Origin: Desulfuromonas sp. SDB
GTDB lineage: Bacteria; SDB-A
Length of the DNA: 10,012 nt
Reading direction: 5' to 3'
Assembly (NCBI GenBank): GCA_001412365.1
Contig: LKUE01000414.1
Coordinates: 1-10,012 of the forward strand
How positions within the stretch are numbered: the stretch's first letter is position 1; every line of letters begins with the position of its first letter. The notes beneath the pieces are model-generated. The model searched no databases. It saw only the letters and a program-made list of their open reading frames with translations, and was not told where the DNA came from. Of the stretch, positions 7,495-10,012 are shown in pieces. The position numbers and the translations under genes were made by a program.

Positions 7495-8691
7495 ATGAAT
7501 GATTTGAAAAGATTTTTCCCCGCTAACCGTATACCTCCTGAAATTATTACTATTGATCCAGGAAAAAAAGAAATTAACCGGAATTTAAATTGGCTTCAAG
7601 ATTTTGAAAACGTAATTTCCCAGACCTGCCTGCTCAAGAATGTTTTGTTGATTGTCAATGACGCCCAGCGTTCTACCCCCACTGCCAAAATACTTGAAAA
7701 ACTGGATCAGCTGGATAATCAATTCAGCAATAAATGTTCTGTTTTAATTGCCACCGGTTCCCATGCACAACCCACCGATGGGGAAATAAAGCAAATACTG
7801 GGAAAGTTTATTCCCAAACAACTGGTCATTCATCAGGCAAAACAAAGTAAACAGCTGGTTAAATTTGGAACCACCACCAGACAAAATGAAATTTGGCTTA
7901 ATAAATTGATCAATAACACAGATTTAATTATCACCATTAATTCAATTGAACCGCATTATTTCGCAGGTTTTACCGGAGGCAGAAAATCATTTTTACCCGG
8001 AGTGGCGGGATATCAAAGTATAGAAAAAAACCATCAATTTGCATTAGATCCCCGGGCGAAATCATTAAATCTCAATGACAATCCGGTTCATCAGGATATG
8101 ACTGAAGCATTGAAATTTGTGCAAACTCCTGTGCAAACTATACAGATGGTAACCTTTGAGCACAACATCATAGATATATTTTGCGGCGATATTGAATCCA
8201 GTTTCACCCGGGGAGTTGAATTAGCCCGAAAGTTGTATTCGATTCCTGTAACCCACCCCGCTGATTTAGTGATCGTGGAAGTTAATGAGCCTTTTTCCCA
8301 TACCCTGTACCAAGCCCAGAAAGCTTTAATACACGGCAGCTATGCAGGGGCAAAGGGGGGAGAGATAATATTCCTGGCATCCTGTAAAATGGGACTGGGC
8401 AGCCCCGCTTTTTACCATTTACTGTCCACCTTCAACACCCCTCAACAAGTTCTGGATTACACTGAAGAAAATTACAAATTGGGATATCATAAAGCTTATC
8501 ATATGGCTCGGATTGCAAAAAAAATGAAAATATACATGATTTCCCAGCTATCCGGGGAAGTACTGTCCAATATGTTCATGGAGAAAATAAATAATCCCAC
8601 TGAAAAAATTAATCAGTATATAAACTCAGGAAGAAAAATTATCTATTTACCAAATGGGGAAGTGACCGTACCCTGTATAACTGAAGGTTAA
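7495..8691 (+). CDS. LarA-family (DUF2088) nickel-pincer 2-hydroxyacid racemase/epimerase
   Basis: LarA homologues interconvert stereoisomers of 2-hydroxyacids using the nickel-pincer nucleotide cofactor; lactate racemase is the best studied, and others act on malate, phenyllactate or gluconate. The 398-residue protein carries equivalents of the active-site residues of Lactiplantibacillus plantarum LarA with nearly the same spacing: Asp56 and Arg59 in NDAQRSTP, His90 in ATGSH, His154 in EPHYFAG, Lys164 in GGRKSFLPG (cofactor attachment), His180 (nickel ligand), and Gln273 with Lys276 in YQAQKA. The residue pairs 154/164/180 match His174/Lys184/His200. I infer an active enzyme; the substrate is unknown. 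The cofactor-making genes larB, larC and larE are not in this window, so they would have to be elsewhere in the genome. Soluble, with no signal peptide. Confidence 0.88.
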   Translation: MNDLKRFFPANRIPPEIITIDPGKKEINRNLNWLQDFENVISQTCLLKNVLLIVNDAQRSTPTAKILEKLDQLDNQFSNKCSVLIATGSHAQPTDGEIKQILGKFIPKQLVIHQAKQSKQLVKFGTTTRQNEIWLNKLINNTDLIITINSIEPHYFAGFTGGRKSFLPGVAGYQSIEKNHQFALDPRAKSLNLNDNPVHQDMTEALKFVQTPVQTIQMVTFEHNIIDIFCGDIESSFTRGVELARKLYSIPVTHPADLVIVEVNEPFSHTLYQAQKALIHGSYAGAKGGEIIFLASCKMGLGSPAFYHLLSTFNTPQQVLDYTEENYKLGYHKAYHMARIAKKMKIYMISQLSGEVLSNMFMEKINNPTEKINQYINSGRKIIYLPNGEVTVPCITEG

Positions 8692-8704
8692 GATAAAACA
8701 ATAC

Positions 8705-8710
8705 AGGAGG
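8705..8710 (+). promoter_or_regulatory. Ribosome binding site fixing the TTG start of asnS
   Basis: A perfect AGGAGG lies five bases before TTG at 8716 in the 24-base gap after the LarA-like gene. It decides the start: no ATG is near, and the protein aligns with the AsnRS N-terminus from this codon. Confidence 0.88.
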
Positions 8711-8715
8711 TAATA

Positions 8716-10002
8716 TTGAGAATTTCAGAGTTAAAAGATTTCGTAGATCAACAAGTAGAAATAACCGGATGGGTAATCGGCAAGAGAAGTTCAGGTAAAA
8801 TTCATTTCATTTTAATTCGGGACAGCAGCGCATTTTGCCAAGTGGTGGTTGCTGAAAAAGAAGTCCATCCCGAAGTATTTGAACAATGTAAGCATCTGAA
8901 CATAGAGACTGTTATAAAAATCAAAGCTTTGGCGGTAGAAGAGCCCAGGGCAAAATTAGGTTATGAACTCCATCTTAAGGATATGGAGGTATTATCCACT
9001 CCGGTTGACGAATATCCAATACCCCGGAAACCAAGCGGACCGGATTTTTTACTGAACTACCGTCATCTTTGGATTAGAAGCCCCCGACAATCCGCAATTA
9101 TGAGGATAAGATCAAAGGTAATCTCTGCAATAAGAAACTATCTGGACCAGCAAGGTTTTTACTGCGTGGATACCCCTATATTCACTGCATCTTCCTGTGA
9201 AGGCACCACCACTTTATTTAAAGTTGATTATTTCAACCAGGATGTCTTCCTAGCTCAGACCGGTCAGTTGTACAATGAAGCAACTGCCCTGTGCTTAGAT
9301 AAGGTGTACTGCTTTGGACCTTCATTCCGGGCGGAAAAATCAAAAACCAGAAGGCATTTAACTGAATTCTGGCAGGTGGAGCCCGAATTTTTATTTGCCC
9401 GGCTGGAGGATATCATTAATTTAGCGGAAGGGATGATTGTCCGGATTGTTGAGGAGATATTAACTCATCATCAAATTGACCTTAAAATATTGGACCGGGA
9501 CATATCCAAACTGGAGCAGGTAAAAGCACCATTTCCCCGTATGACTTATGATCAAGCGCTGCAGTTGCTGCAGGAAAAGAATATTTCGGCGGAGTGGGGG
9601 AAAGATTTCGGTGCTCCCGAAGAAACAAAAATATCTGAAAGTTTCAATTCTCCGGTATGCATTCATCGTTATCCCTCTGCAATTAAAGCATTTTACATGA
9701 AACAAGCTCCCGAGGATAACCGGTTGGCACTGGGGGTGGATATTTTAGCCCCGGAAGGTTACGGGGAAATCGTAGGAGGGGGAGTTAGGGAGGAAGATAT
9801 CGCCATCCTGGAGCAGAGGATTGATCAGCATCAGCTGAACCGGGATGATTACCAGTGGTACTTGGATTTGAGAAGGTATGGATCAGTTCCCCACGGTGGA
9901 TTTGGATTGGGAATTGAAAGAACCGTAGCCTGGATTTGCGGCATACATCATATCCGGGAAACTATAGCTTTTCCTAGAACCATAGACAGGATTAAACCTT
10001 AA
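8716..10002 (+). CDS. asnS: Asparagine--tRNA ligase
   Basis: AsnRS is a class IIb aminoacyl-tRNA synthetase that attaches asparagine to tRNA-Asn. The 428-residue length matches the Bacillus type. The N-terminal OB-fold for anticodon binding covers about 13-95 (VEITGWVIGKRSSGK). Motif 1 lies around 147-156 (GFYCVDTPIF), followed by the substrate-pocket segment TGQLYNEA at 182-189. Motif 2 starts at FRAEKSKTRRHLTEFW (204-219), and motif 3 is GGFGLGIERTV at 394-404. The EKSKTRRHLTEFW wording separates AsnRS from bacterial AspRS and from archaeal-type AspRS. The start is TTG, an uncommon codon, with a perfect AGGAGG in front. Presence of AsnRS shows direct charging of tRNA-Asn, though the amidotransferase route could coexist. 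The stop is ten bases from the window end. Confidence 0.96.
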   Translation: MRISELKDFVDQQVEITGWVIGKRSSGKIHFILIRDSSAFCQVVVAEKEVHPEVFEQCKHLNIETVIKIKALAVEEPRAKLGYELHLKDMEVLSTPVDEYPIPRKPSGPDFLLNYRHLWIRSPRQSAIMRIRSKVISAIRNYLDQQGFYCVDTPIFTASSCEGTTTLFKVDYFNQDVFLAQTGQLYNEATALCLDKVYCFGPSFRAEKSKTRRHLTEFWQVEPEFLFARLEDIINLAEGMIVRIVEEILTHHQIDLKILDRDISKLEQVKAPFPRMTYDQALQLLQEKNISAEWGKDFGAPEETKISESFNSPVCIHRYPSAIKAFYMKQAPEDNRLALGVDILAPEGYGEIVGGGVREEDIAILEQRIDQHQLNRDDYQWYLDLRRYGSVPHGGFGLGIERTVAWICGIHHIRETIAFPRTIDRIKP

Positions 10003-10012
10003 CATCTTTTTT

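Noticed and set aside
9460-9705. Minus-strand open frame of 81 codons inside asnS
   Set aside because: It lies wholly within the conserved synthetase, has no recognisable domain, and its amino-acid mix looks like an antisense shadow.
10003-10012. T-rich end of the window as a terminator of asnS
   Set aside because: A run of six T is present, but I find no GC-rich stem before it, and the window stops there. It cannot be judged.

Overview
This window is a dense, one-strand run of twelve protein-coding genes, all on the + strand. The largest gap between genes is 24 bases, and many junctions overlap by 1 to 32 bases. GC content is about 40% by eye. I see no RNA genes, mobile elements, CRISPR arrays, convincing promoters or terminators. 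The content is chromosomal housekeeping DNA from a low-GC bacterium. The rsmD-coaD pair, the Bacillus-length AsnRS and the HDIG-family phosphohydrolase fit a Bacillota-like or deep-branching anaerobe, for example Atribacterota-like, but I cannot fix the lineage from sequence alone.

Layout: (1) 2-1018, the 3' part of a creatinase/M24-fold protein whose metal ligands appear to be lost; (2) 1005-1550, an HDIG-type HD-domain phosphohydrolase; (3) 1552-2526, a D-2-hydroxyacid dehydrogenase; (4) 2523-2738, a 71-residue unknown protein; (5) 2707-3249, rsmD, 16S rRNA methylation; (6) 3246-3728, coaD, coenzyme A synthesis; (7) 3751-4950, an aspartate-type aminotransferase; (8) 4974-5957, obg, a ribosome-assembly GTPase without the C-terminal OCT domain; (9) 5961-6497, a HEAT-repeat protein; (10) 6497-7492, a strongly divergent DprA-like protein; (11) 7495-8691, a LarA-family nickel-pincer racemase/epimerase with all expected active-site residues; (12) 8716-10002, asnS.

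The genes do not form one pathway. rsmD, obg and asnS serve translation, coaD makes an essential cofactor, and the aminotransferase and asnS both lie on the oxaloacetate to aspartate/asparagine side of metabolism. The D-2-hydroxyacid dehydrogenase and the LarA homologue could both act on 2-hydroxyacids, although they are five kilobases apart. The tight packing suggests co-transcription and translational coupling from a promoter outside the window.

I did not find a clear new multi-gene system. The points most worth a second look are the two degenerate proteins (the M24-like one and the DprA-like one), the HEAT-repeat partner fused by a TAATG junction to the DprA-like gene, and a marked excess of the tetranucleotide CCGG across the window.
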